Assembly (NCBI GenBank): GCA_002633005.1
Contig: NMRA01000140.1
Location: forward strand, 126,001-178,157
Source: Phoronis australis
Taxonomy: Eukaryota; Phoronida; Phoronidae
Reading direction: 5' to 3'
Length of the DNA stretch: 52,157 nucleotides
The position numbers were made by a program, and so were the translations under genes. Positions within the stretch are counted from its first letter, which is position 1. Each line of letters starts with the position of its first letter. This document shows, in pieces, positions 1 to 12,129 of the stretch. The notes under the pieces are model-generated. The model was given only the letters and a program-made list of their open reading frames with translations. It had not been told where the DNA came from and made no database searches.

Positions 1-3000
1 ATAACGGCAGGTAGTCTAAATCAAAAACTTTTTGTGGTGCTTTAAATTATAGGGTATCCAACTAATTTATTCATTGTCTGCTTTTGACATAAATGGTGTA
101 AACAGGCTATTTTAAATCGCTTGTACTTGGGATTGGAATTCACCAAAACAACCACACTTATTTTGTCAGTTGAAAGGGGGTGGGGGTTGTGGAGGGGAGC
201 GGGTACTTGATCCTATGTTGGATGGATTGTACCTATTGCTGGTTCTTGAAAGGTGATTATATTGGTGCAATGTCATTTTTGTATTGCTTGGATACAGAAT
301 GACGGGGTGGGGGGGGGGTAATTTATGTCATGTTAGGGGGTTCTTGTATGTGTTGAAAGAGAGTTATGGACATAATATTAGAGGGTTTTGGTATGATGTT
401 GAACCAGAGGGCGATCAGTGTTGTAGCATGGACAAAAAATAAATGTTTTCAACTTGGCTGTTTAAAGCAGTTTTCGAAGAGGTCAGACCATCTGAAAAAT
501 TGCAAAGCTGAACTCCTGCCATTTTAAGCGCAGATTAAATGATTAAAGCATTTCTACTCATAAGCATTGATACATGGTATGTGCTTTATTTCTACAATAC
601 TGGTCACTTGAAAAATATACAAATCATGCACATGGACTCACACTCAGTGCACTTTCCACTGATAATTTCTAAGCGCAATAAGCACTTCCTTGCACCTGGC
701 AACAAAGTGAGACCTACTGAGTGGGTGTATTACTTCAAACAGTGACACAACTTACTTTCACCTCCCCATTATGCCAAGTCATAACCACCGATGTGATACT
801 CTCGTGGAGTGAAATCAGAAATGTGGGGTTGACTTATAACTCTGTAATTATCATTTTGTAATCCACCATGGACAAAATTGCTCAAGACCAGGTGTTTCAT
901 GACTTGTGGTTTCCATGCACTAATCACATTACTATGAGAAAAAATTACTTGTGGCTGGATTTTGTTCTTTTGAAGGCCGTCTTCAACTGACTTTTTATGC
1001 TAGTAACAGATCTGACATTATATCTTCCTAGCTAAGGGGTTGTTCTGTTGTTTACAGCAGTGGTTGTAGACAAGCTAGATCTTATCAATATATTGCAAGT
1101 TTGCAAGTCACCATGTGCATTTGGCTTGATTGTGTATGGAAGTCACACACACCAACATTTACTGTTATAAAATGAAACAAATGCGTCCATATTGGGAGGA
1201 GGCTTGAGTTTCTTTAGAGTAGTGGCTTTTTTGGATGTATTGAGCCTTCGGAGTAGTGTTTTTTCGGAGTTGTGGGACTTCCGAATGAATGTTTTTTTGT
1301 AGTGTACCTTCGGAGTTGTGGACTCTAACTATAGATCTTAACTCATCTTACTACTGATACTGATTGTGTGGTAGGCCGCTGACTGGGGTTTGTTGGCAGT
1401 GGTGAATAGGAATACCCTGGGTTGAAAGAGACAAGTCCTTAAATGCTTTAGGAACTCTATCACTTTGGTAATCAGTGTTGGTTTGTAACCTCAGAGCAGA
1501 ATAAACACCTGTGCTCTGCCACGCTTGATCACACTCTAAGCACAACACAGGGATATGATGTATCATTTAATGGCAAAGACATGTTGAGGTGGAAAGTACA
1601 GAATGACGTCATACAATAAACAGTTACCATATTTTCGTAGATTCCACTGCAATTCCCCTTCATTTAATGTAACAACTAATCTTCCCTCATTTCCATGATG
1701 CAACAGTATTTGTTTTATAAGTTTTAAACATCATCAACAACAGGCATCAGACAGGGTCTGTTAACTTCTTATTAGTGCTGGAGTCAAAAACCAAAGACAC
1801 TTGTCTAGATATACTGGATTAACAACAATTGTGGCTTTATGCAACCCAAAACAAATGTTGCTGTATTCTGGAAAGCTGTGTAACAAGTGAAAAAGCAAAG
1901 ATTACAGGAAACACAGATTATGTTAATTTGTCAGTTATTCCACGGAAAAACAACAGCCGAAATACTCTGTTTTCATTCAAGGGCAGACCTTATTGAAGGT
2001 ATTCATAACTCTACCAAGTATTATTTTTATGTCAGACGTACTGTAAAAGTCATGCCAACAATGATTTTTAATCCTATGTTAAAAATTCTCCAGTTCCGGA
2101 TAGTCTTTACAATTTTGGACACTGAAACTCAAGCCAAAATTGAATTTTCTCTTGTGAAGATTGGAATATTGGGTAACTTAAGCATTCATCATGTTTCTTA
2201 AACATAGGAAACTGTTTTCTATCAACAAAATTAGACTTGTCAGTTCATGAAATCATTGAAAATACCAGTTGATGTAACATTTGGATGGGTCTTCATGGCA
2301 TGTAACTTTAAGGGGAATGATCACTTGACATTGATGGGAATTCTTGAATTTCGAAGTATTGCATATTTTTAAAATTTGGTACAAGCTCTGACCTTGAGCA
2401 AAATAGTTAGATTTTCATTGTCACAAACAGAATTTTTATGTGAAAATTCGCTGAGAAATTTCAGAAAGTAAAATAATAAGTTTACTCCATATTGTGTTGC
2501 ATGATTGACATCAAAATCAGCTGCAAGAAGTGAACTGAAATCCTCTGTGTTGTTCGGTGCTCATAAAGACACCATTACTTTTTTAAAAGCAATTGTATTT
2601 TACTTAAAAGAAAAAAAGAAGTCCTGAATATACCGGATAATAACCTGTCGTACATAATACTAAGCAAGGGTATTTCAAAAATGAATAGTTTGAAATTTCA
2701 GGTATATATGCACTGTAGTTAGCTGAAAGTTTGTGTTAAATAGCACAACTACCGCAACAAGTAACTTATGATGGAATGGTAAAATTGCACCTGAATTTAG
2801 GAACCATTATGGGCGTTGAATGAAATTTTGTCTCCTAATTTTTTCATATAAGGTATTTAGCACAAAGATCAAGTTTTGTATATCTGCACATGTTTTGAAA
2901 ATTTAGGAACTCACAACAGTGTAAGAGCTTGAAAAATGAGAGAGAGAGAGCAATTATTTTTGTCCTAAAATTAGCGAAATTTTAGTGAAATCTTGTTTTC

Positions 3001-3214
3001 CTTCAATTTAATGCCATCATCCAAGTTAAAGTCCACTCTTCAGAAAGCACATTTTGATTTATGCCAATTTCCGTTTTCTTATTTTTCTCTCATCAACATC
3101 CCAAGTGCTTAACCCAAACGTGTACATCTCAATAAATGGCTTCTTGTTGTCAGTCTGGCTACTATTTGCTGTGTTGCTGAGTACTTGAGTTAAAAATCCT
3201 TCTGTTTTTTACAG
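1..3214. other. Left edge: intron or intergenic DNA with no recognised gene
   Basis: The LDLa exon that follows needs an upstream exon ending in phase 1, so at least part of this stretch is probably its intron. I could not identify that exon here. What can be seen is a G-run near 302-318, a GA microsatellite near 2938-2950, and a degenerate run of TTCGGAGTTGTGG-like units near 1240-1325. The short open frames here show no domain, composition or splice context that would support coding. Confidence 0.5.
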
Positions 3215-3375
3215 AATGCCGAAAAGCGGAGGATGGTGAAGTGTTGTCGCCTTGCCCCACACCTGGGAAAGATGGGATTTATACCTGTATCGACGGTTAT
3301 AAACTGTGTGACGGGACACGGCACTGTCCCAATGGTGAAGATGAAAATGCAACAATGTGTCTTTTTCACAATGTG
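3215..3375 (+). CDS. LDLa exon
   Basis: This 161-bp exon takes one base from the preceding exon (start phase 1) and ends in phase 0 after an AAT GTG codon pair. All six cysteines of the module lie in this one exon. Spacing between the second and third Cys is longer than in a textbook LDLa, while the CDG-x-x-x-C-x-x-GEDE end is typical. Confidence 0.8.
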
Positions 3376-4622
3376 GTAGGTATCTATAGCAGAATATGTG
3401 CCAAAAGTAATCAGACAAACTGACCCGGAATTCCTCGTCCTGACATACACAATTTGAATCTGTAGCAGTTACTGTCCTTTATGACTCCGAATGGCATGAT
3501 GGAAAGCATTCTGAAGTTAGGATTTGCAAAAAAGATGAGTCATTGCTAGCCACATTCACTGTTAAGAAATTAGCCAACATGATAAGAAAGCAGCAGCTTG
3601 TCCGATTATTTTAGGCTAGTGGTATATGTTCAATTTCATACACTTGAGCACCAAACTTGTAACCTAAAACGAAACCCTGTTTGGAATAAAACACGCAAAA
3701 GATGTTTACACTTGTCTTGCTTGAAAACAATGTAACAAGTAGTATTTGTTGTGCTAGTAATTCCTGTTTTGACTTTCTTAGAAACAAATTGAATCATTAA
3801 CCTAAGCGATGGGACATTTACATCTGAGTGGAATAAGCTTAACATCTGCAGTTAGATACTGAATGTTATGTGCAACAGCTAAATGCACCTGGTTTTATTA
3901 AAATAAAGTGAATTTGTCCTTGTTTTTGAAACAAATGAAATTGGAATTTACCAGGAATGTGAACTAGGCTGTATGACATCTCATTATGTCATAGAACTAT
4001 GTGCCTTTTGACAGCCCAGCCTATGGCTCTCTGTTGTGTTGGCACTGATTGGGTAATTGAAACTTGTGCTTCAGTTCCCAAACTTAATTGGGTTTCGGCT
4101 TGAATTTTCACCGTCATGTACTAAGTCAGTCATGAATCCTGGCCTCATTTGAACAGCTATCAATTCAGGGCTCATTTGAACAGCCAACAAAGATGGCAGA
4201 TCTTAACAACCATAAGTGCTGGTTCAACAGCACCAATTCTGGTTCCAAGTGAATAGTCACCAATGATGGCTCATGTGAGCAACTTCCAGAGCTAGGTCAT
4301 GTGAACAGTTACCATTGCTGACTCACATGAGCAGCCATCAATTTGGGCATCATGTGAACAGCCATCAATGCAGGCTCCATTTGAACAGCCACAAATGCTG
4401 ACCTTATGTCAACAGTTGCCAATACTGGTCCATGTGAACACCCTTCAATGCTGGTTTACATAAAAAGCCACCAAGAAGGGCCACATGGAAACATCCCATG
4501 GAGAACTTAAAAACATGAACCACAAATACTTAATGTGTTTTCTGTTTCAGACAAGGAAGAACATACAACGGGCAATGAGACAAATGACAGAATTGTCCAA
4601 AATAGTGAGGGAAACGTCATAA
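3215..4622 (+). CDS. 3' part of a gene for a small secreted-type LDL-receptor class A protein (two last coding exons)
   Basis: Two exons join in phase: 3215-3375 (acceptor TTTTTACAG, donor GTAGGT) and 4551-4622 (acceptor TGTTTCAG, stop TAA at 4620-4622). The first encodes six cysteines ending in the LDLa calcium box, CDGTRHCPNGEDE, with the last Cys ten residues after the fifth. The second encodes a 23-residue basic, amphipathic C-terminus that starts TRKNIQRAM and ends RETS. No membrane segment follows, so the product looks secreted. LDLa modules bind calcium and protein ligands. The shape (one terminal LDLa followed by a short helical tail) resembles, from memory, insect LDLa neuropeptide-like precursors such as prohormone-4 and, less so, Jelly belly/HEN-1. 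That assignment is inference. The N-terminal exons are not identified and may lie left of the window. Confidence 0.75.
4140..4460 (+). repeat. Degenerate minisatellite, unit about 30-38 bp
   Basis: Diverged units built on CATGTGAACAGCCATCAA followed by a TGCTGGCT-like segment recur about nine times (for example near 4150, 4170, 4260, 4300, 4350, 4380 and 4430). The array lies in the intron just upstream of the last exon of the LDLa gene. Copies differ from each other at many positions, so the array looks old. Confidence 0.7.
4551..4622 (+). CDS. Terminal exon of the LDLa protein gene
   Basis: 23 codons plus TAA, read in phase 0 from the acceptor at 4549-4550. The peptide is rich in K, R, Q and M and would form an amphipathic helix. 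The alternative frame in the same exon runs past 4622, but it does not match the phase of the LDLa exon. Confidence 0.7.
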   Translation, partial: TRKNIQRAMRQMTELSKIVRETS

Positions 4623-5547
4623 CGGCTAAAGAACTAATCAACTGGGCTGTGGTTTTGACCAAGATTATGTTCTACATAGCTGTGTGTCACAAGTGGTGAT
4701 AATTTGTAATCATTCCAAGACATTGAACTATTGCTGATAAGGACAGCATACCATACGAGCAGGTCACATGGTGGTCGGAACACTATGGTGTATACAGGGG
4801 TATCATGCAATGCCATCTATGGATGAATGCTGAGGCGAACTACAGTTGGAACTAGGTATATTTGTTGATGTAGAAGAAACATTATGGCTGGAATTGGAAG
4901 GGCAGCATATTGCTCAATGTATTTTGGACTGCCCTGCAGTTTCTGGTAAATGAAAAGACGTCTTGTGTTTCATGGTTGTAATGAGTTGTAATGAAAGTGT
5001 TTCCTGCTTGCCCAGAAACTAAATCAGTTTCAAAACAAATCAGTGGCTGTGCCAATGTCAGACAAGAAACTGGTACTTAGTGAGTTGAAAGTGTACGAAA
5101 ACGAGAGTAAAGACAATGACCTCAGTGGAAGACATTAATCGGGGGACCTGATCAATGGCACAGAGGTTCCTGGACTTCCTGCTCGGTCCCTTTTATATCG
5201 CCATAATAGAGGAACATTAATGTATGTTCATTGTCACACCCGCCCTCTGTTGGCCAAGATCTTGGATTGCATCTGAACAGTCTTTGAAAGTCAAGTCATT
5301 GGTTCTTTGTAAATACTGTGGTGCAGTTCAGAGAATTTGTGCACTAGTATTCAAATTAATATATTGAAAAGTGTAAAGTGCTGTCACGAGAAATGACTTC
5401 ACAACTTTAGTTAAATCTATTTATTTATTGTACCATGGTTTAAGTGCAATATATGTGGAAACAATGTTAAGTGATACACAGTATGTATACAAACATCATG
5501 GGTGTGTATACTTTATGTGTGATGTGTTAAACTGATATTTTTATACA

Positions 5548-5553
5548 AATAAA
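5548..5553 (+). terminator. Poly(A) signal AATAAA of the LDLa gene
   Basis: A canonical AATAAA lies about 925 bp after the stop codon, in a very AT-rich stretch with TG-rich sequence just before it. It is the first clear signal after the stop on this strand, so 4623 to about 5575 is probably the 3' UTR. Confidence 0.55.
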
Positions 5554-5575
5554 TATTGAGCTAATACATGTTTGT

Positions 5576-7490
5576 TAAAATATCAAACAACCCATTTTAC
5601 CCCTTAGTTTCTAAATTAACAAAGATTATTATTAACATGAAAATGTCCTGCAGTAAAATCATGCCAGTCATGGTCATAGCCAGCTACAAGTAGTAGCATC
5701 AGACTTGACTCGAAAAGTAATTTCTAAGCCTAAAGTACTGCCCTATTTCTGTTTGACATGTTATTATTTAGGCCGGCCTCCTGTTTGGTGGAAAGCATGA
5801 AATGAATCACTGACTGTCGTCTTCATACCTTTTAAAAGCCACACCATCTGGCGCACTTAATACGTGCCTTGTACTTATAGCCGACTGCAATCTTTTCAAA
5901 CATTTTAGTCTATGTCATGAGTGACAGCCTTTGTAGTTGTAAATCACATCCAAACATGGCGATCTGATTGGTTCGTTCACCACACTATTATAACCTTAAC
6001 ACTGATTGGTTCTTTAGAAAACCTTGATAGGTGTATGACGATTGCCGTGGCCTCGTCATTGATCCATCAGCATGTCAGAAATGAGTCGTTCGTTACAAGG
6101 TGACATTCCCGCATGTTTCATGATCCCCCACTAGGCGCATTCCATAGTCCCCTGGTATAGTTACCAATTTTTCCACTCCTCAGTTTTTCCGCCGTACACG
6201 CCACAGACCATTGAGCATGATCTCAACTCAGTAAATGGAACATCGTCGTGGCAACAGTTATACTTTCATCTCTTTTTGGGGTGAAAATGACGCCAAAGAT
6301 TGAGATTCACATTATTACGGTTGAGTTCGGGGAAAATTAATTTTATATGATAGTGTCATGCCTTCAAGGTGTACTTTAAAAGATTGCGTTTCTGGGCTTC
6401 CTGGTACATTGACTTAGGGGCTTTTTCAAAATCTCTTATTGAAACCCGGTTGCCAGAGTTCTGCCCTACCTGGGTGCAAATTATACAGAACCGGTGGAAT
6501 TTGACCACCGTATGTCAAAATTAAAGGAAACATTAATTTCTTAGAGAGTTTTTTCAGATTGGAAAAATATTTAGCACACTTGGCTGTTTTGGTGTTGGGT
6601 GATAGACGTCTAAGTTAATTAAAGCATTGTTGATTTTTACAAGATATGCTTTTGATTGTCAAAAAATCATCCAATAATTAGAATTGATACATAAACCTAT
6701 AAAACCTTGCATTTTACCTGACAAAAGAAAACCAACCTTGACATGCTAGACAGTCACATGGCAACACCCTATAAAAACTAAAGGCACACACAATACACAT
6801 TTTGAGCGAACTAAGAATTTTTAATTAGTTGCGAGACTTCAAATGACTTATAAGTCGCACTTCCCTCAGTGGCTAGCTAAAAACAAACACTGAATTAGGC
6901 CTTTTATTCTCATAAAACTGGTCTTGTAATATTCCTTACCACTCGTATAATTCTATTTACATTTACCAACAAGAACATCACAACCCTAAGCAACTCAAGC
7001 TTATTGGTGTTTGTCAACCTTTAAATTGCGAATTTGAAAATAGCATATGTACGCATTGACTGTAACTCGAGTTGAATATGGAAATGAAATATCACAGAAT
7101 GGAATATTACGAGACCGGTTAATGGCAGTAAAAGGCCCAATTTGATTTTCGGTTCTTAGTAAGCCTCTGGTACCGTTGTTGAATGGTTTTATTAACTCTT
7201 GAAACCATGATAGATAATTGGCATATGAGTCTTGATACCAGACAATAGAGTTTGGGAACTAAAACAATGGACTGACATCTGGATTTGACCTCAATTTGGA
7301 AACTGCATGAACTTGAAACCAAACACGAGGTTTTTGTACTGACAAATACGTTGTACACCGTTATTAAAATCTCGGACAGTCTGATTGACATATGTAAAAT
7401 TTCCTACGAACAATTGCCTCGTTATCGACAGTCCTTTTCTATCAAATACAAAAGAGAGTGACACAGAGTCCATTATACGTGGCCAAATGA
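5576..7490. other. Intergenic DNA, nothing recognised
   Basis: This lies between the 3' end of the LDLa gene and a SINE copy. Short open frames near 5921 and 7119-7503 lack codon bias, splice context and recognisable domains. I see no RNA gene or clear repeat here. Confidence 0.5.
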
Positions 7491-7496
7491 GTCCTG

Positions 7497-7583
7497 GAGA
7501 CAATGTGGCTCAGTGGTTTCAGCTCAAGACTCCTGTTCAGGACACCTGGGTTCAAATCTTGGTCTCACTGGCTGACAATCGAA
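7497..7583 (+). mobile_element. tRNA-derived SINE copy 1
   Basis: The segment reads like a diverged tRNA head: an A-box-like GTGGCTCAGTGGTTTCAGC and a B-box-like GGGTTCAAATC, followed by a tail with CACTGGCTGACAATC. The same order of blocks, including that tail, occurs on the opposite strand at 45777-45864, so this is a dispersed family rather than one tRNA. The head cannot fold into a normal acceptor stem. Confidence 0.65.
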
Positions 7584-7871
7584 ACCAATTTCAGTGGCTG
7601 AGCTCATACTTTAATTAATGATTCACTGGAATGATTTAGTTTTGTATTGACCCAACTTAAAATTCACAACCAGCTTTCTTTGGATAATCTGTGCATAACT
7701 GGAAATGAACTGACATCACCAGGACCAGTGTGAATCAGGTCAGCCTTCTTTCAGCCCAAGCTGAACAGGTAGTGCACTACCCGGGGACAAAGATGGTGCT
7801 GAGTTGGATGGGTTGAAGGCTTGTAGTGGCACGAAGGTATCAGAGTCTGGGGACACGTTACACTTTGTTTT

Positions 7872-8095
7872 ATATAAACAGGTAAATAAAACAACAAGAA
7901 TGTATCAACTGGAATTTTCGGATATAAGAACGCCCTTTGTTAATAGAAACAGAAATAAAGTAAAATCAAACACTATATGACAATTGACATATACTGTTTG
8001 ATTTTACTTTATTTCTGTTTCTGTTGACAGAGGACGTTATTATATCAAAAAATTTCAGTTGATCCAGTCTTGTTGTTTTATTTACCTATTTATGT
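7872..8095. repeat. 224-bp near-perfect palindrome (foldback element or hairpin)
   Basis: Two 112-bp arms are reverse complements with scattered mismatches. They are symmetric about the CAATTG centre at 7981-7986. Outer ends read CAGGTAAATAAAACAACAAG and its complement; near the centre CAAACACTATATG faces CATATACTGTTTG. There is practically no spacer. No coding potential is seen, so it is a MITE-like foldback element or a source of a hairpin RNA. Confidence 0.9.
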
Positions 8096-10239
8096 TCTAC
8101 ATTTCGTGAAACAATAGTATCCTTGGGAGGATCTGGATCGCCTTGTTTAGTTTCAGATTTATTTTCTACTTTGTTTTATAAATTTATTTTTCAAAGTTGA
8201 ATGGCTGTTTTTCACCTTAAAGAGTCAAGAATGTGACAACATGAGTTGGTAAAATAACAGTTCACATATATCATGGGGTGATGCCCTCCGATAGACAGAC
8301 ACACACTGTAGCCGGCAGTCCCTTGGACTTTCAAGGTGATTATAGGTCTCGATCATGCTCTTTTTCATGTAGAGTTACTGCAGGCACTTAACGGTTGAGA
8401 CAACAACCACACCAAGCTGACAGCTTGTCTGCATGCCTCATTAGACTTCCATGGTTCAACGAGTCTTCACCTGGACTAGCTGTTGATGCAAGGAATCTAC
8501 AGACATCAGCGATTGGCACTTCCTAACTTTCAAGTCCTTAGGGTTACGGTTACTACCACTTCCGTGTTTACCAAGAGTAAGTTGCCACTAGAGAAGTGTG
8601 ATTACATGTGTAGTCTACCTGGTAAGTAATTATCAAGGCTCCGCTGTTACCTGGGGTTAATTATTATACAATTACTGACTTTCACCCAGGCCAACATGCT
8701 GGTTGCCAGACCCCAAGAATCTGATAATGACCTAGGCGGAGCCGAGGTCATTATCACATTTTTGAAGTCTGAAAACCAAAATTGACCATTGTAAAATTAA
8801 TTAATTGTTTTATTATGATTACATCAGCTACATAACTCGCTGATGGAGGCTATGTTTGGACTTTTGAATGTATGTTGATCACAGACAGGTACCAGTTTTT
8901 TACTAAAAAGTTGTAGAGTGGCGTTGAAAAAACCTACGGGAGAAGCTGGGAATGGACGAAAGATCAATCCATCATACTTGGAAAAAAGATAACCTGTTTT
9001 GAAGTCATACAACGATCGTTATCACTTGGTCAAATCAATGCAATCAGAAGCTGTGTCAGCACACTGTAAGTGCACGTGCCAAAGTCTGCATGAATGACGT
9101 GTACTGAAAGTCAGCGAATATTTTAACTTTTGTAAACACTTTTTGTTCAACAGCGTGATAGTGAGAGCTGCCTTGATGAATGTTTACAGTCATCTGGTAG
9201 TTTGTATTTTATGATTATTTAAAATCAAATGCGACACCAGAATCTGGATAAATTAAAAAAGGTTTAAAATACTCATAATTTCGATGACAAGCTGGTGACA
9301 CAGTCATGAAGTTGAGGCTTGTGAAATGAGATGGACTGGGTTCGAATCTTAATAAAATAACTTCAACAAAAATTTGTGGAACAAAATTTGTAATAGTGTT
9401 ACCATAAAAGTAGTAAATATTGCAATACTGGTTTGTAACTCCATAATCTGTCCAAATCATATAACAAAGAATTTTGCATAACAGAAGCGTGCACACAGTT
9501 TTGATCCTTCGTAGCAACACGTGCTCGATTTCAAGCAAGCATCTCAACATGTTGGTGCTTGGGGAGAATTAAGTAGAAGTACACTACAAACAACATTTAC
9601 CCGTGTGAGTAAATTGTAATTATATACAGTAATAATGGCTCAAGATAATAGCATTGATCACCATTATCACACGGCTAATGATTCACCCATGAACTGTTCC
9701 TTGGTTGCGGATCAACCCTCTGACCAACCAAAGAACGAAACTAATTAGTCCCATGTTAAATCTCGCCCACTTAGGACAAAATGTCGCCGAACACTGAATT
9801 TCATTTTATATTTTTTCATGAAACAAATACAGCACACAGCTAAAAATTTCCTCTTCAAGTTGTTAACAGCTACCAGTTTTTTAAAAAATAGGGCTTTTTA
9901 AGTAATGCTAGAGGCCCTTGACACAAAAATTTTAAAAAGATAACATTTCGGCAATTATTTTGTCTGAAATCTGTGATTTTACCATATTCCTATTTGGGAC
10001 AAACGCCACGTTTTAGAGAAAATACCAATATTGTTGGTTTCACAAAAACAGGGTTCTCCACAAAACCTCAAAAATTAAATCTTTACCACGTTGGATTGCG
10101 AAGGGCATATGCGCAAATGAACACAAGCAATCGAAGGGTCGACTCCTTACAATAGGTGTTTTATTATTCACTTTACACTTCTACATTTGTTACCCAGTGA
10201 TTCTGAACTTTGACCTCTTCCACCAGACAAAACACAAAC
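8096..10239. other. Intergenic DNA with one isolated B-box-like site
   Basis: No gene is recognised. Near 9336-9350 the sequence ACTGGGTTCGAATCTTAA looks like a tRNA B box, but no convincing A box precedes it, so it may be the remnant of another SINE. The 111-aa open frame on the - strand at 9215-9550 overlaps this remnant and shows no domain. Confidence 0.45.
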
Positions 10240-12041
10240 ATTTAGCACAAAGTGGGACGAATGCACTATTAGACAAGAGCAACGTGGAGTGCTGAAATGC
10301 GCCCACGAATCAATTGCAAATGGTGTGCTTTTAGGGTTCTTTATTTGTATCATAAAAATGGCCACTAGATGGCGCAAAAACATACAATCCATCCAAAAAC
10401 AGGAACATGCCATATTTCATAAAAATCTGTCAAGGAACTTCAGAGAAACAAAGGAAAACAGAATAAAATGAAATTGCCACTAGTGGGCACAGTGTCCGTT
10501 GGATCCGCCTTCCTGCAGTGGGTTTCAGAGATAAAACTATGGGCGCAAAACAAAACTACCACTAGGAGGCACCACAGTGATCAGTCACCATCATCAAAGG
10601 TCATCTTCACACTGAGAACATATATATGCCAATTTTCAAATGATTTGGTTGATACAGAGATGGACACCAAAAACAAGATTTGAAAACAGCAAAAGTAGCC
10701 ACTAGGTGGTGCAAAATACCTCGATTCCATCCAAAAACAGGCAGATAGCATCATCACACCAATAGATGCCTATATTTAAAATTATATGAAAATCTGTTGA
10801 GCACCTTTGAAGATACTGAGTTAAACGTGCAAAAACTAAAATTGACTCTAGGGGGCACAGCAGTAGTCAGATCTGTCTGAAAGTCGTCGTCTTCCGTAGT
10901 CAACATCACATAAATACACTTGCTAAATTAAGTAAAGATCCTGCGAACGGTTTAGGAGATACAGCCATAGGCGCAACAAAAACAAAACTGCGACTAGGAG
11001 GTGCCACAGAAGTCGAAATCATCGGAAAATCATCGTCAACCATCCTCTTTATAGTAACCACATACATGCCAATTTTCACAATTACGCTTTGAGCGGTTTG
11101 ATTGATAGAGGGGTGGACACAAAAAAACACTCGAAAACAGTAAAAATGGTTACTAGGTGGCGCAAACTACGTCGAATCCATCCGAAAACGGGAGGATAGC
11201 GTCATCTCACTAATAGGAGCCTACACATTAAATTTCATGAAAATCCGTTAAGGCCTTTTGAAGATACAAAGGTAAACCTAAAAAATAAAATTGCCACTAG
11301 GGGGCACACCGGTAGTCGGATCTGTCCAAAAGTCGTCATTGTCTGTTGTTAACATAATATAAAGTACTTACTACATTTTGTAAAGATCCTGCAAACGGTT
11401 TAGGAGATACAGCCATAGGTGCAAAAAAAACACTGCCACTAGGAGGCGCCACAGTAGTCGAAATCGTTGGAAAATCATCGTCAACCGTCCTCTTCATAGT
11501 AAGCACATACATGCCAATTTTCACAATCATCCTTTGAGCGGTTTGGTTGATAGAGTGGATGCAAAAAACAGACTCAAAAACAGTAAAAATGGCCACTAGG
11601 TGGCGCAAACAATGTCGAATCCATCCGAAACAGGAGGATAGCGTCATCTCACTAACATGTGCCTACATACCAAACTTCATGAAAATCCTTTCAGGACTTT
11701 TGAAGATACAAAGGTAAGCGTAAAAAAATAAAATTGCCACTAGGGGGCACACCGGTAGTTGGATGCATCCGAAAGTTCGCTCATGCCGTCCCATTCATGA
11801 ATGGAACATATATGCCAAGTTTCATAAACGCATGTCAAAGGGTTTTGGAGATAGAGCAGCGGACGCCAGACGGACGGACGGAGATGACGGCATAATGCGT
11901 CCACATATAAATATGTGGGCGCACAAGTGGGTATTAAATTATTTCGCCAATTGACCAGTTTATGGATAGCAAAAAGCGTCATTTACACAAAGGATTGTGG
12001 GATGGAGCATTTGGCACAAGGAGGGACGAATGCACTATTAA
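10240..12041 (+). repeat. Higher-order tandem array carrying eleven CTCF-like motifs
   Basis: Units of about 140-160 bp each carry a motif of the form CCACTAGRKGGCRC, all on the + strand, with 19-base windows starting at 10359, 10474, 10556, 10696, 10852, 10988, 11147, 11291, 11433, 11590 and 11734. From 10696 three unit types alternate (GGTGGCGCAAA, GGGGGCACA, GGAGGCGCCACAG), giving a higher-order period of about 439-451 bp. The array is bracketed by a direct repeat around GGGACGAATGCACTATTA (10254 and 12023). Near its right end lies ACGGACGGACGG (11871-11882). The motif fits the known CTCF consensus at 16-18 of 19 positions in the best copies. Binding is inference. Confidence 0.8.
10359..10377 (+). 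promoter_or_regulatory. Best CTCF-like motif of the array
   Basis: TGGCCACTAGATGGCGCAA matches the CTCF consensus YGRCCASYAGRKGGCRSYV at all positions but one. The copy at 11590-11608 (TGGCCACTAGGTGGCGCAA) is equally good. This is a sequence match only. Confidence 0.55.
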
Positions 12042-12125
12042 GTGGGTTGTACATTAGTTCACCAATTGACCTGTTTATGAAAGCGAAAACTGCCATTTAC
12101 AAAGGATTGTGGGGTGGCTGTCATC
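11940..12125 (+). repeat. Diverged tandem duplication at the right edge of the array
   Basis: CCAATTGACC-GTTTATG, then AAGCG, CATTTAC and AAGGATTGTGGG occur in the same order at 11948-12002 and again at 12061-12115, about 113 bp apart. The direct repeat that brackets the CTCF-like array lies inside the first copy. Confidence 0.65.
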
Positions 12126-12129
12126 CTAA

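Noticed and set aside
10240-12041. CRISPR-like array or prokaryotic repeat
   Set aside because: Units of about 145 bp with diverged spacers and eukaryotic surroundings; no cas genes and not a short repeat-spacer pattern.
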